Below are positions 1 to 6,820 of a DNA stretch of 6,820 nucleotides, one piece after another (positions within the stretch are counted from its first letter, which is position 1; every line of letters begins with the position of its first letter). This DNA comes from Melioribacteraceae bacterium (lineage in GTDB: Bacteria > Bacteroidota > Ignavibacteria > Ignavibacteriales > Melioribacteraceae), in the NCBI GenBank assembly GCA_027858595.1, contig JAQICK010000405.1, positions 1 through 6,820 on the forward strand, read 5' to 3'. Made by a program: the position numbers and the translations under genes. Under the pieces are notes generated by a model. It was given only the letters and a program-made list of their open reading frames with translations, had not been told where the DNA came from and did no database searches.

Positions 1-8
1 CAGATCCA

Positions 9-638
9 CTATTTATGAAACTTTTTCTCGCCTGCTTCAATAGCAATGTCGAGGTAATCCTCTTTTGTTGGAATTGCACAAGAATACTCCGAACTATAAG
101 CACAGTATGGATTATATGCATAGTTGAAGTCAACAGTATAAATAAAATCTGAATTCATATTTAATTCAAAATCTACATACCTACCGACGCCGTATGATTC
201 TTCATTTGTCGTTTTATCAGTAAACCAAATACTATAATATTTGGTTATGCCATCACGACCAAGAGTTTCGTATACTTTTACATCTAAATTTTGTTTCTTG
301 TTTTGCAATTTCAGTAATCCATATCTCACTGTTTTACGTTCTTCTCCTTTAGTGCCAAATACTTTAACAGTATCTTTTATTTCATTTTCAATAAGTTTAC
401 TAGTGAAAACAAAATCAAAATTTGCATCAAAATATTTTAGTGCATGAAATTCAACTTTGCTTTTACGGTTAAAAGGGGAGTATGTGCTATCTCTAAATTC
501 AATGTCTTTATCTGCTCTGTATTCTTTTAACTCATTGATGTAATTTTTCTGATCTTCTGTGTATCTATTTTCACACATAAACCAAATAATACCTGGAACA
601 ATAAATAGAAAGACTAACAATCCTTTTTTGTTTTTCAT
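9..638 (-). CDS. DUF1684 family protein with N-terminal membrane anchor or signal segment
   Basis: This 209-residue protein has no known biochemical function. It belongs to DUF1684 by its C-terminal half, as I recall the family: YGVGRYVDFE (149-158), then DFNYAYNPYCAY (170-181), then a C-x-IP pair and the closing AGEKKF (202-207). The N-terminus is short and basic (MKNKK), followed by a hydrophobic run of about 16 residues (6-21), which suggests export or membrane anchoring. Cys22 follows that run, but WFM before it is a poor lipobox, so lipoprotein status is doubtful. Residues 24-50 resemble the family's usual lead-in, a charged helix before the conserved FRD and the SPF motif. The ATG at 638 overlaps the mutS stop codon (ATGA), so translation is probably coupled to mutS. 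The gene ends with TAG at 11-9, and only 8 bases follow. The family call is strong; the role is unknown. Confidence 0.86.
   Translation of the reverse strand: MKNKKGLLVFLFIVPGIIWFMCENRYTEDQKNYINELKEYRADKDIEFRDSTYSPFNRKSKVEFHALKYFDANFDFVFTSKLIENEIKDTVKVFGTKGEERKTVRYGLLKLQNKKQNLDVKVYETLGRDGITKYYSIWFTDKTTNEESYGVGRYVDFELNMNSDFIYTVDFNYAYNPYCAYSSEYSCAIPTKEDYLDIAIEAGEKKFHK
635..638 (-). promoter_or_regulatory. ATGA stop/start overlap coupling mutS to the DUF1684 gene
   Basis: The TGA stop of mutS (637-635) overlaps the ATG of the DUF1684 gene (638-636) by two bases, giving the four-base ATGA arrangement typical of translational coupling within an operon. Ribosomes finishing mutS can start the next gene directly, and no separate promoter space exists between them. 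If the mutS amber codon stops translation early, expression of this downstream gene could also fall through polarity; that is an inference. Confidence 0.8.
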
Positions 639-3253
639 TTTACTTTATCCTTATCTATTTTATCTTTAAGAGTATTTAATTTATTTAATGCTTCCATTGG
701 AGTAAGATTAATAATTGAAATGTCTGAAATCTCTTTTCTGATTGAATCATCCTTTACTTCAAAAAGAGAAAACTGTTTATCATCTTCATTTTTGTTCTTT
801 TCCAACTTTGCTTTTTTAAATTCGTATGGAGTAAGTTCTTTGCCTTCAAGATTAATCAAAATTTCCTTCGCTCTGTTTACAACAAATAACGGAAGTCCAG
901 CCATCTGTGCAACTTGAATACCATAGCTGTGGTCTGCACCTCCTTCGGAAACTTTATGAAGAAAAATCACCTTGTCGCCATACTCACGAACATCAACCTT
1001 ATAATTTTTAATTCGTGGAAAGAGTTCAGCCATTTCATTTAGTTCGTGATAATGCGTTGCAAATAGTGTCTTTGCTGCTACATTCGGATTTTCGTGAAGA
1101 TATTCTGTGATTGACCATGCAATAGATATTCCATCAAACGTAGATGTTCCACGTCCAATTTCATCAAATAATATTAAACTTTTACTTGTAGCGTTATTTA
1201 AAATATTTGCAGCTTCTTGCATCTCCACAAGAAATGTAGATTCGCCTGCGGTTATGTTATCACTTGCACCAACACGTGTGTAGATACGGTCAATCAATCC
1301 GATGCTTGCACTCTCTGCAGGAACGAACGAACCAATTTGAGCAAGTAAAACAAGTAAACCCACTTGGCGAAGATAAACAGATTTACCAGCCATATTTGGT
1401 CCAGTTAGAACAACAATCTGTGTGTCATCGTTTGATAAGTTGCAATCGTTAGGTGTAAACTTATCACCGTGTGATAAAATCTGCTCCACTACTGGATGTC
1501 GTCCATTTACAATTTCTATTTTATCTGTTTCATTTACTTCTGGTTTTACATAATTATAATCATCTGCACATTCTGCAAACGATAAATATGTATCGAGCAT
1601 TGCAATCAATTTTGCATTTTCTTGAATAGCTTCAGTTTCTGCAGCAACATAGTTTCTAATTTCATTAAATAAATTATATTCAAGATTGGAAATGTTTTCT
1701 TGAGCATTTAATATCTTTTCCTCATAGACCTTAAGTTCAGGAGTAATGTAACGCTCGCTACTTACAAGAGTTTGCTTTCGAATATAGTTTTCTGGAATTT
1801 TATCTCTGTGTGTATTACTTATCTCAATGTAATATCCAAAAACTCTATTAAAACTTACTTTTAGAGAGGGTATTTTAGAACGCTCGCGTTCATCCTTTTG
1901 CATGTTGGCAATCCAAGTTTTTGCATTGGATGAAATATCACGAATCTCGTCAAGTTCAGGATTGTAGCCTTCACGAATAATTCCTCCATCAGTAATTGAA
2001 AGTGGGGGACTATCAGAAATAGCGGTTTCCAATTTTTCAACAATATTTTCTAAATCATTTAAACGTTTATTAATCTTCTTAATATTATTTGAATCAGCTT
2101 GATCTAACAATTGTTTAAGTAAAGGAATTTTCTTTAAAGAAGTTTTAAGATTTACTAACTCTCTCGGATTTGCTCTACCTGTGCAAACTTTTGAAATTAG
2201 TCGCTCAATATCTCCAATCTCTTTTAATTCATTTTTTAGATTTTCTCTAAGTTTTTTGTTCTTGAAAAACTCTTCAATGCTTTCTTGTCGTTGAAGAATT
2301 GGCTCAAGTTTTCGTAATGGTGCAGTAATCCACTTCTTTAATAGTCTGCCACCCATTGCCGTTTCAGTATTATCTAGTATGGATATTAACGAACCTTCTC
2401 TTTTCCCTTCTTGCATAGTAAAAGAGATTTCAAGATTTCTTCTAGTGGAGGCATCAAGCATCATATAATCGGAAGGATTATAGTTAGCAATTTTATTTAA
2501 GTGATCTAGTTTCCCTTTTTGAGTTTCCTTTAAATAATTAAGAACAACACCAGCAGCAACTTTACCAGTAGTTAGATTTTCAACTCCAAAACCTTTAAGT
2601 GTTTTAGTCTTAAAATGTTCTAATAAAATATCGTTTGCATAATCAAAATCAAAAATCCATTCATCAACTTTTGTTATTCGCACTGGCAGATTTTGCGCTT
2701 CAATAATTGGTTCAATAATACCTTTTTGTTCTTTAGATATAAGTATTTCAGCTGCATTAATATGATGAATTTGTTCTTCTAAAAATGATTGATTTACTTC
2801 GTAAGCATAAAACTCACCAGTTGAAATATCTGAAAATGAAATTCCAACAGTTTCGTTCTGAAGAAAAATTGCTGCTAAATAATTGTTGTTTTTATGATCG
2901 AGAAGTTTTTCGGAAAACGCTACACCTGGAGTAATTACCTCAACTACTTCACGCTTTACAATTCCTTTAGCAAACTTTGGATTTTCAACTTGCTCGCAAA
3001 CTGCTACCCGAAATCCAGCTCGGACAAGTTTTGGAAGATAAGTATCAATTGCGTGGTGTGGAAATCCGGCAAGTGCAACGTGTGTAGCCTTTCCATTAGC
3101 ACGTTTTGTTAAAGTAATTCCTAAAACTTTGGATGCAGTTTTTGCATCTTCTGCAAAAGTCTCAAAAAAATCGCCAACTCGAAACAGTAAAATTGTATCG
3201 GGATTCTATTCCTTAATCTTATAAAATTGTGTCATCAACGGTGTTTCGGCCAT
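635..3253 (-). CDS. mutS: DNA mismatch repair protein MutS, interrupted by an in-frame amber codon at codon 16
   Basis: MutS binds mispaired or looped bases and recruits MutL. The full frame is 872 codons counting the amber, normal for the family. It opens with MAETPLMTQFYKIKE, meets TAG at codon 16, then continues unbroken. Visible parts are domain I with GDFFE (27-31), whose Phe29-x-Glu31 is the mismatch-probing motif; the connector; the core starting at LDASTRRNLE (266-275); lever and clamp helices (about 290-560); and the ATPase, with Walker A GPNMAGKS (618-625), the STF-containing signature, Walker B ILFDEIGRGTST (DE at 697-698) and the ATHYHEL loop (732-738). QFSLF (827-831) fits the beta-clamp binding consensus, and the C-terminus ends in the usual LTPMEAL helix. 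The start at 3253 is preceded by a weak GGAAAG (3264-3259). Without suppression only codons 191-872 (from GTG 2683) have a conventional start, and that product lacks domain I. The gene may be a recent pseudogene or carry a sequence error. Identity is certain; functionality is not. Confidence 0.96.
3206..3208 (-). other. In-frame amber (TAG) codon 16 inside mutS
   Basis: The minus-strand codons read AAG GAA TAG AAT CCC (K-E-stop-N-P). Related MutS proteins, from memory, have a charged residue, often Lys, here (KIKxKxPDxxLLFR), so a single AAG to TAG change explains it without any frameshift. No other in-frame stop lies between here and the TGA at 637-635. No in-frame ATG, GTG or TTG occurs until the GTG at 2683. 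Confidence 0.95.
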
Positions 3254-3283
3254 GCAAACTTTCCAAAAAAACTAAACTGTTTA

Positions 3284-3302
3284 TAGGTAATAATTTAACC
3301 TA
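3284..3302. repeat. Short inverted repeat TAGGT-(9)-ACCTA near the predicted mutS transcript start
   Basis: Perfect 5-base arms TAGGT (3284-3288) and ACCTA (3298-3302) flank an AT-only 9-base spacer. The repeat lies beside the -10 box of the candidate mutS promoter, a position where a repressor could act. The arms are short enough to arise by chance. No known operator is recognised. Confidence 0.25.
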
Positions 3303-3304
3303 AA

Positions 3305-3333
3305 AAGATACCTTTCTGAGTAGCTAAATTCAA
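3305..3333 (-). promoter_or_regulatory. Candidate sigma-70-like promoter for mutS
   Basis: On the minus strand, TTGAAT (3333-3328, 4 of 6 against TTGACA) is followed after exactly 17 bases by TATCTT (3310-3305, 4 of 6 against TATAAT). Transcription would begin near 3298, leaving a leader of about 45 bases before the mutS ATG. The match is moderate and the DNA is AT-rich, so chance is possible. If the host belongs to a lineage with a divergent primary sigma factor, this consensus may not apply. Confidence 0.33.
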
Positions 3334-3399
3334 TCGATTATAAATCTTATTTTTAGAATTTGTATGTTTATTCATCAAATAATAAGAAATGTGGGTAAA

Positions 3400-3813
3400 A
3401 TGAAGAAATTAAATTTTGAATTGGAAGTTTATACATTCCATATTGATATTGTTGGACACTTAAGCAACATAATTTACGTTGAGTGGATGGAAATTGGAAG
3501 GATCAAATTATTGGATGAAATGGGATTACCTGTTACAGAGTTGACTAAAAAAGATATTTTCCCAATACTAGTCAACACAAATATTACATACAAACAACCA
3601 ATATTTTATGGTGAGAAAGTCAGGGCTGAAGTTTGGATATCAAAATTGAACGCTGCATCGGCTATAATTGAATTTAGGTTTATAAAAAATGATGGAATAC
3701 TTGCTGCTACAGGAAATCAGAAAGGTTTGTTCATTACTGGAAACACAGGCAAACCTTTTAGAATACCAAATGAAGATAGAAAATTATTTGAAAAGTTTCT
3801 TCTTGAAGAATAG
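3400..3813 (+). CDS. Acyl-CoA thioesterase, 4HBT/YbgC-like hotdog-fold family
   Basis: The protein is predicted to hydrolyse an acyl-CoA (or acyl-ACP) thioester in the cytoplasm; the substrate cannot be read from sequence. The hallmark is HIDIVGHLSNIIYVEWMEIGR at residues 14-34, matching the family pattern D-x2-G-H-x-x-N-x2-Y-x4-E-x2-R. Asp16 aligns with the catalytic Asp of 4-hydroxybenzoyl-CoA thioesterase. The usual first Asn of GHVNN is Ser here, while the second is kept. Strand motifs NTNITYKQPIFYGEKVRAEVWI and AAxGNQKGLFI complete a single hotdog domain. I prefer the ATG at 3400 (137 residues), because family members have about 8-10 residues before the first conserved Val. An in-frame ATG at 3364 would add 12 residues (149 in total). 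It stops at TAG 3811-3813 and is followed after 68 bases by the GH13 gene on the same strand, so co-transcription is likely. The specific activity remains unknown. Confidence 0.87.
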   Translation: MKKLNFELEVYTFHIDIVGHLSNIIYVEWMEIGRIKLLDEMGLPVTELTKKDIFPILVNTNITYKQPIFYGEKVRAEVWISKLNAASAIIEFRFIKNDGILAATGNQKGLFITGNTGKPFRIPNEDRKLFEKFLLEE

Positions 3814-3881
3814 TTTGGTGGGTTATTATTTCCAAAATTAGCTAAGTTATAAATTGAAAAACCAAAATTAAAGAGTAAAGA
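3814..3881 (+). other. Gap between the thioesterase and GH13 genes, with weak ribosome binding site
   Basis: These 68 AT-rich bases contain no stem followed by a U-run, so no intrinsic terminator is seen and read-through into the GH13 gene is plausible. AAGAG (3871-3875), six bases before the ATG at 3882, is a weak Shine-Dalgarno candidate. An in-frame TAA at 3876-3878 prevents the GH13 reading frame from starting any earlier. Confidence 0.5.
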
Positions 3882-6820
3882 ATGTTTATAGAAATCACGG
3901 CAAAAGACGGAATTGAATTTAAAAACTCTCCCACATTTGAATTTCATATTGCAGCAAAGCTTCGTAAAAAATACGATGTAAGCAGTGAATTGTTTTCAAT
4001 ATCCGGGAATATAGTATTTGCTAATTTTGGACTAGTTAGAAAATTTGTAAATAATTTTAATAAATCAAAAAATGATAATCAGAAAATTAAAGTAAGTGAA
4101 GTTAATGCAGCTGGGTTAATGGATGAAATATTTCATTTTGTAATTAGACGATATGAAAGTGAATTAAATCCTAAAGCATTTAGCCGTGCCGTATTGCATC
4201 TTGAAGAAATGATAGGCGAGGATGAACTAAGAAAGTTGCTATTTGATTTTATTGAACTTTTCCCTCCGGTTGAGGTTTACAATGGTAAATCATCCTCTTA
4301 TGATTATCTCCGTTCTTATACTGGAGAAAAATCAAATAAGGAAATTACACTTGAAGAAATGTTTCTCCTTCATATATCAAACAAAAACCCTGCAAACGAA
4401 AAGCTCAAAGAACTATTTGATGAAAATTATCTTTCAAGCAAAGATGTATTTGGTAAAACTATTAATGAGTTAAATGCTTTTTTCAAAGATGAAATTCCAA
4501 TTGGTAGCGGACAGTTAGATTTGTTTGAGTATTTATTAAACCCACTAGTAAGTAACCCTAATAGTTTAGAAGAGCAGTTGGAGTTTATAATTGAGAATTG
4601 GTCGCTTGTACTAAGAGATAAATTCTTAAATCGTGTTCTTTCAAATAGAGATTTAGTAAAAGAGGAAATTACTTTTGAATATAGTGGTGATAGTGGTTCC
4701 GCTCCAACTATTGTCCCCAAATATAAAGGGGAATACGATTCTTCAGAAGGTTTTACACTCGGGAAATCGTCATATAATTACGCCGAAGATATTAATACTA
4801 CATACGAAGAAACAGAACAATTTACATCGGATTTTCATTGGATGCCAAATGTAATTTTGATGGCGAAAAATATTTATGTTTGGTTAGATCAGCTTTCGAA
4901 AAAATATCAACGTGAAATTAAAAGTTTAGACCAGATTCCTAATGAGGAGTTGGATGAACTTGCACGCAGAAATATAAACGGTCTTTGGATGATTGGATTG
5001 TGGGAAAGAAGTTCTGCGTCCGAAAAGATTAAACATATAATGGGCAATATTGATGCTGTAGCTTCCGCATACTCTTTATACGATTATACAATTGCTTACG
5101 ATATTGGTGGGGAAGAGGCGTACAATAAGCTTAACGAGAGAGCAAAGGAACGAGGAATAAGACTTGCAAGTGATATGGTTCCTAACCATACAGGTATTCA
5201 TTCAGATTGGGTGCGAAATCATCCAGAATATTTTGTGCAAGTTTATGAGCCTCCTTTTGATTATCATTTTACAGGTGATGATTTATCGGAAGACCCAGAC
5301 ATAGAAATCAAAATTGATGATGGATATTGGGAAAAACGTGACGCTGCTGTTGTCTTCCGTAGAATTGACAAACGTTATAACGATGTGCGTTATATCTACC
5401 ATGGTAACGATGGAACAAACATGCCGTGGAATGACACAGCACAACTTGATATGTTAAAGCATGAAGTCCGTGAAGCAGTTATCCAAAAAATATTTGATGT
5501 TGCAAGGAAATTTTCAATTATACGTTTTGATGCTGCAATGACTCTAGCTAAAAAACATTTTTCACGTTTGTGGTATCCGCAACCTGGAATGGGCGGCGAT
5601 ATTCCTTCTCGTACCGATCATTCAATGAGTAGAGCTGAGTTCGATTCTTTTTTCCCTGTTGAGTTTTGGAGAGAAGTTGTTGATAGAATAAATCGTGATA
5701 TGCCTCAAACCCTTCTCCTTGCTGAAGCATTTTGGTTAATGGAAGGATATTTTGTTCGCACACTTGGAATGCACCGTGTTTATAACTCTGCATTTATGCA
5801 CATGATGATGAAAGAAGAGAATTCAAAATATCGTGAATTGATTTTTAACACTCTAGAATTTGAACCAGAAATATTAAAACGATATGTTAATTTTATGAGT
5901 AATCCAGATGAAGAGACATCTATACAGCAGTTTGGAACTGACGATAAATACTTTGGTGTATTAACATTAATGATTACTCTACCTGGTCTTCCTATGTTTG
6001 CTCACGGACAGATTGAAGGCTATACAGAAAAATATGGAATGGAATATAAACGTGCATATTACAATGAGCAACCTAAAGACTGGCTTGTTGATAGACATGA
6101 AAGAGAAATATTTCCAATAACGCGTAAGCGACAGCTGTTCTCTGAAGTTGAAAACTTTTGGTTCTACGATTTCTATGATTTAGATGGGAATTTAAATGAC
6201 AATGTTTTTGTTTATACAAATAATTTTGACAATCAAAAGTCATTAGTTCTATATAATAATAAGTATGATAAAGTTTATGGAAATTTCCAAAAATCCACTC
6301 CAAAGCTTATTAAAATTGATGATAATAATAAATTCATAAAAGAACTAAATGTTACAGAAGCCTTATCAATAAATGGGATTCTCAACTATTTCTATATCTT
6401 CAAAGATATGGTTACTAATTTAGAATATATTTTCAAAGGTTCAGATTTACATCAGAATGGATTTTATTTTGAATTAAATGGCTTTGAAAGACGTGTATAT
6501 ACAGGCATTCGTGAAGTTGAAGATACAAATGGTGATTATTACAATATATATTTGGAGTTAAATGGTCATGGAATTTCTTCAATTGAAGAAGCAATTGTGG
6601 ATAAAAAACTTGCTCCAATTTACAATGCCTTCTCCAAAATATTTGAGGATGTTGAGATTAAGGCATTTATTGAAAATTTAATCCTCAAACCATTAAAAAA
6701 GAAAAGTGATTCTGTTGATTTTAAATCTTTGAATAAGAAAATAGAATCATTTTTTAATGAAATAAGTAAAAATACTGGAGTAAAAATTTCATTCTCTGAC
6801 ATTGATGAGAAACTATTATC
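3882..6820 (+). CDS. Large alpha-amylase-family (GH13) glycoside hydrolase, 3' end cut by the window
   Basis: This is a predicted retaining enzyme acting on alpha-glucans, by hydrolysis or transglycosylation; the exact substrate is not readable. The frame is open for 979 codons to the window edge, far longer than a plain amylase. It has no signal peptide, so it is probably cytoplasmic, fitting glycogen or maltodextrin turnover. Residues 1-320 are a mostly helical N-terminal region, including FSISGNIVFANF (38-49) and TLEEMFLLHISNKNP (156-170), which I recall from other large GH13 proteins of this type. The barrel begins near 320 with GLWMIGLWERSSAS (367-380). Conserved regions are DMVPNH (431-436), MPWNDTAQLD (514-523), IRFD with nucleophile Asp550 and Arg548, LLLAEAF with acid/base Glu615, and SNPDEE (673-678) with stabiliser Asp676. 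The last has Pro where most GH13 enzymes have His. LPGLPMFAHGQIEG follows, then a beta domain (about 760-850) and a further C-terminal region. An in-frame TAA just upstream fixes ATG 3882 as the earliest start. Confidence 0.92.
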   Translation, partial: MFIEITAKDGIEFKNSPTFEFHIAAKLRKKYDVSSELFSISGNIVFANFGLVRKFVNNFNKSKNDNQKIKVSEVNAAGLMDEIFHFVIRRYESELNPKAFSRAVLHLEEMIGEDELRKLLFDFIELFPPVEVYNGKSSSYDYLRSYTGEKSNKEITLEEMFLLHISNKNPANEKLKELFDENYLSSKDVFGKTINELNAFFKDEIPIGSGQLDLFEYLLNPLVSNPNSLEEQLEFIIENWSLVLRDKFLNRVLSNRDLVKEEITFEYSGDSGSAPTIVPKYKGEYDSSEGFTLGKSSYNYAEDINTTYEETEQFTSDFHWMPNVILMAKNIYVWLDQLSKKYQREIKSLDQIPNEELDELARRNINGLWMIGLWERSSASEKIKHIMGNIDAVASAYSLYDYTIAYDIGGEEAYNKLNERAKERGIRLASDMVPNHTGIHSDWVRNHPEYFVQVYEPPFDYHFTGDDLSEDPDIEIKIDDGYWEKRDAAVVFRRIDKRYNDVRYIYHGNDGTNMPWNDTAQLDMLKHEVREAVIQKIFDVARKFSIIRFDAAMTLAKKHFSRLWYPQPGMGGDIPSRTDHSMSRAEFDSFFPVEFWREVVDRINRDMPQTLLLAEAFWLMEGYFVRTLGMHRVYNSAFMHMMMKEENSKYRELIFNTLEFEPEILKRYVNFMSNPDEETSIQQFGTDDKYFGVLTLMITLPGLPMFAHGQIEGYTEKYGMEYKRAYYNEQPKDWLVDRHEREIFPITRKRQLFSEVENFWFYDFYDLDGNLNDNVFVYTNNFDNQKSLVLYNNKYDKVYGNFQKSTPKLIKIDDNNKFIKELNVTEALSINGILNYFYIFKDMVTNLEYIFKGSDLHQNGFYFELNGFERRVYTGIREVEDTNGDYYNIYLELNGHGISSIEEAIVDKKLAPIYNAFSKIFEDVEIKAFIENLILKPLKKKSDSVDFKSLNKKIESFFNEISKNTGVKISFSDIDEKLL

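Larger units (their letters stand above)
3254..3399. promoter_or_regulatory. Divergent intergenic control region between mutS and the thioesterase gene
   Basis: This very AT-rich gap of 146 bases is the only place that can carry promoters for both gene pairs. If the thioesterase begins at its earlier ATG (3364), the gap shrinks to 110 bases. It holds a candidate sigma-70-like promoter toward mutS (3305-3333), a short inverted repeat (3284-3302), and TATAAA at 3339-3344 that could be a rightward -10 box with no convincing -35. No terminator, tRNA or riboswitch-like fold was seen. Confidence 0.6.

Noticed and set aside
1264..1452. Plus-strand open frame opposite the MutS ATPase domain
   Set aside because: It is antisense to the conserved Walker A region and shows no recognisable protein features. 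The plus-strand frames at 241-447, 720-917 and 2894-3112 are likewise shadows of the minus-strand genes.
635..2683. A genuine short MutS starting at the GTG at 2683
   Set aside because: Coding similarity to MutS continues in the same frame upstream to 3253, including the FFE motif and a natural N-terminus; only the TAG at 3208-3206 interrupts it.
3206..3208. Genome-wide reassignment of TAG to an amino acid
   Set aside because: About 2,200 codons across four genes contain only this one internal TAG, while the thioesterase and DUF1684 genes both end in TAG at positions fitting their families. A recoded genome should show more internal TAGs. This is not fully excluded, because the thioesterase read-through would add only 13 codons before a TAA.
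3354..3362. Bacteroidetes-type -7 promoter element (TAnnTTTG) before the thioesterase
   Set aside because: The sequence is TAGAATTTG, one base too long between TA and TTTG, and no TTG -33 element is found at the right distance.
3814..3866. Terminator-like pairing TTTGGT ... ACCAAA after the thioesterase gene
   Set aside because: The arms are six bases with a loop of about 41 bases and no U-run follows, so it does not look like an intrinsic terminator.
3717..3947. Minus-strand 76-codon open frame spanning the thioesterase end and GH13 start
   Set aside because: It overlaps two well-supported plus-strand genes and has an Asn/Phe-rich composition expected of antisense AT-rich DNA.
4427..4720. 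Minus-strand 97-codon open frame inside the GH13 gene
   Set aside because: It lies wholly within the strongly supported GH13 coding frame, its translation is low-complexity Ser/Leu/Asn-rich, and no family is recognisable. The same applies to 5548-5793, 6073-6303, 6433-6618 and 6620-6802 on the minus strand.

Overview
The window is AT-rich (roughly two thirds A+T by eye) and gene-dense. It comes from a bacterium, most likely of the Bacteroidota/Chlorobiota/Ignavibacteria (FCB) branch. That guess rests on the MutS N-terminal wording (LLFRVGDFFETF, GITLTKRANGKA, GFPHHAIDTYLPKLVRAGFRVAV) and on the style of the large GH13 protein. I recognise these from memory and have not run a search.

Layout: two divergent gene pairs leave a short control region of about 146 bp (3254-3399). 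Leftward (minus strand) runs mutS (3253 to 635), followed with a 4-base ATGA overlap by a DUF1684 gene with a membrane-anchor or signal-like N-terminus (638 to 9). Rightward (plus strand) runs a hotdog-fold acyl-CoA thioesterase of the 4HBT/YbgC type (best start 3400, stop 3813). After a 68-base gap comes a very large cytoplasmic GH13 alpha-amylase-family protein, which starts at 3882 and is still open at the window edge (979 codons visible). No stretch longer than 300 bases lacks a gene. I see no RNA genes, mobile elements or CRISPR arrays.

The most notable observation is an in-frame amber codon (TAG, 3208 to 3206) at codon 16 of an otherwise intact mutS. The frame upstream begins with a proper MutS N-terminus, and the frame downstream is uninterrupted for 856 codons. 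No in-frame ATG, GTG or TTG follows the stop until the GTG at codon 191, so ordinary re-initiation would lose the mismatch-recognition domain with its Phe-X-Glu motif. This is a sequencing or assembly error, a recent inactivation (predicting a mutator lineage), or read-through.

Functionally the two pairs look unrelated: DNA mismatch repair plus a protein of unknown function on one side, and acyl-CoA and alpha-glucan metabolism on the other. Apart from the amber codon and some family-level curiosities in the GH13 protein, this looks like ordinary core-genome sequence. I did not find a convincing new multi-gene system.
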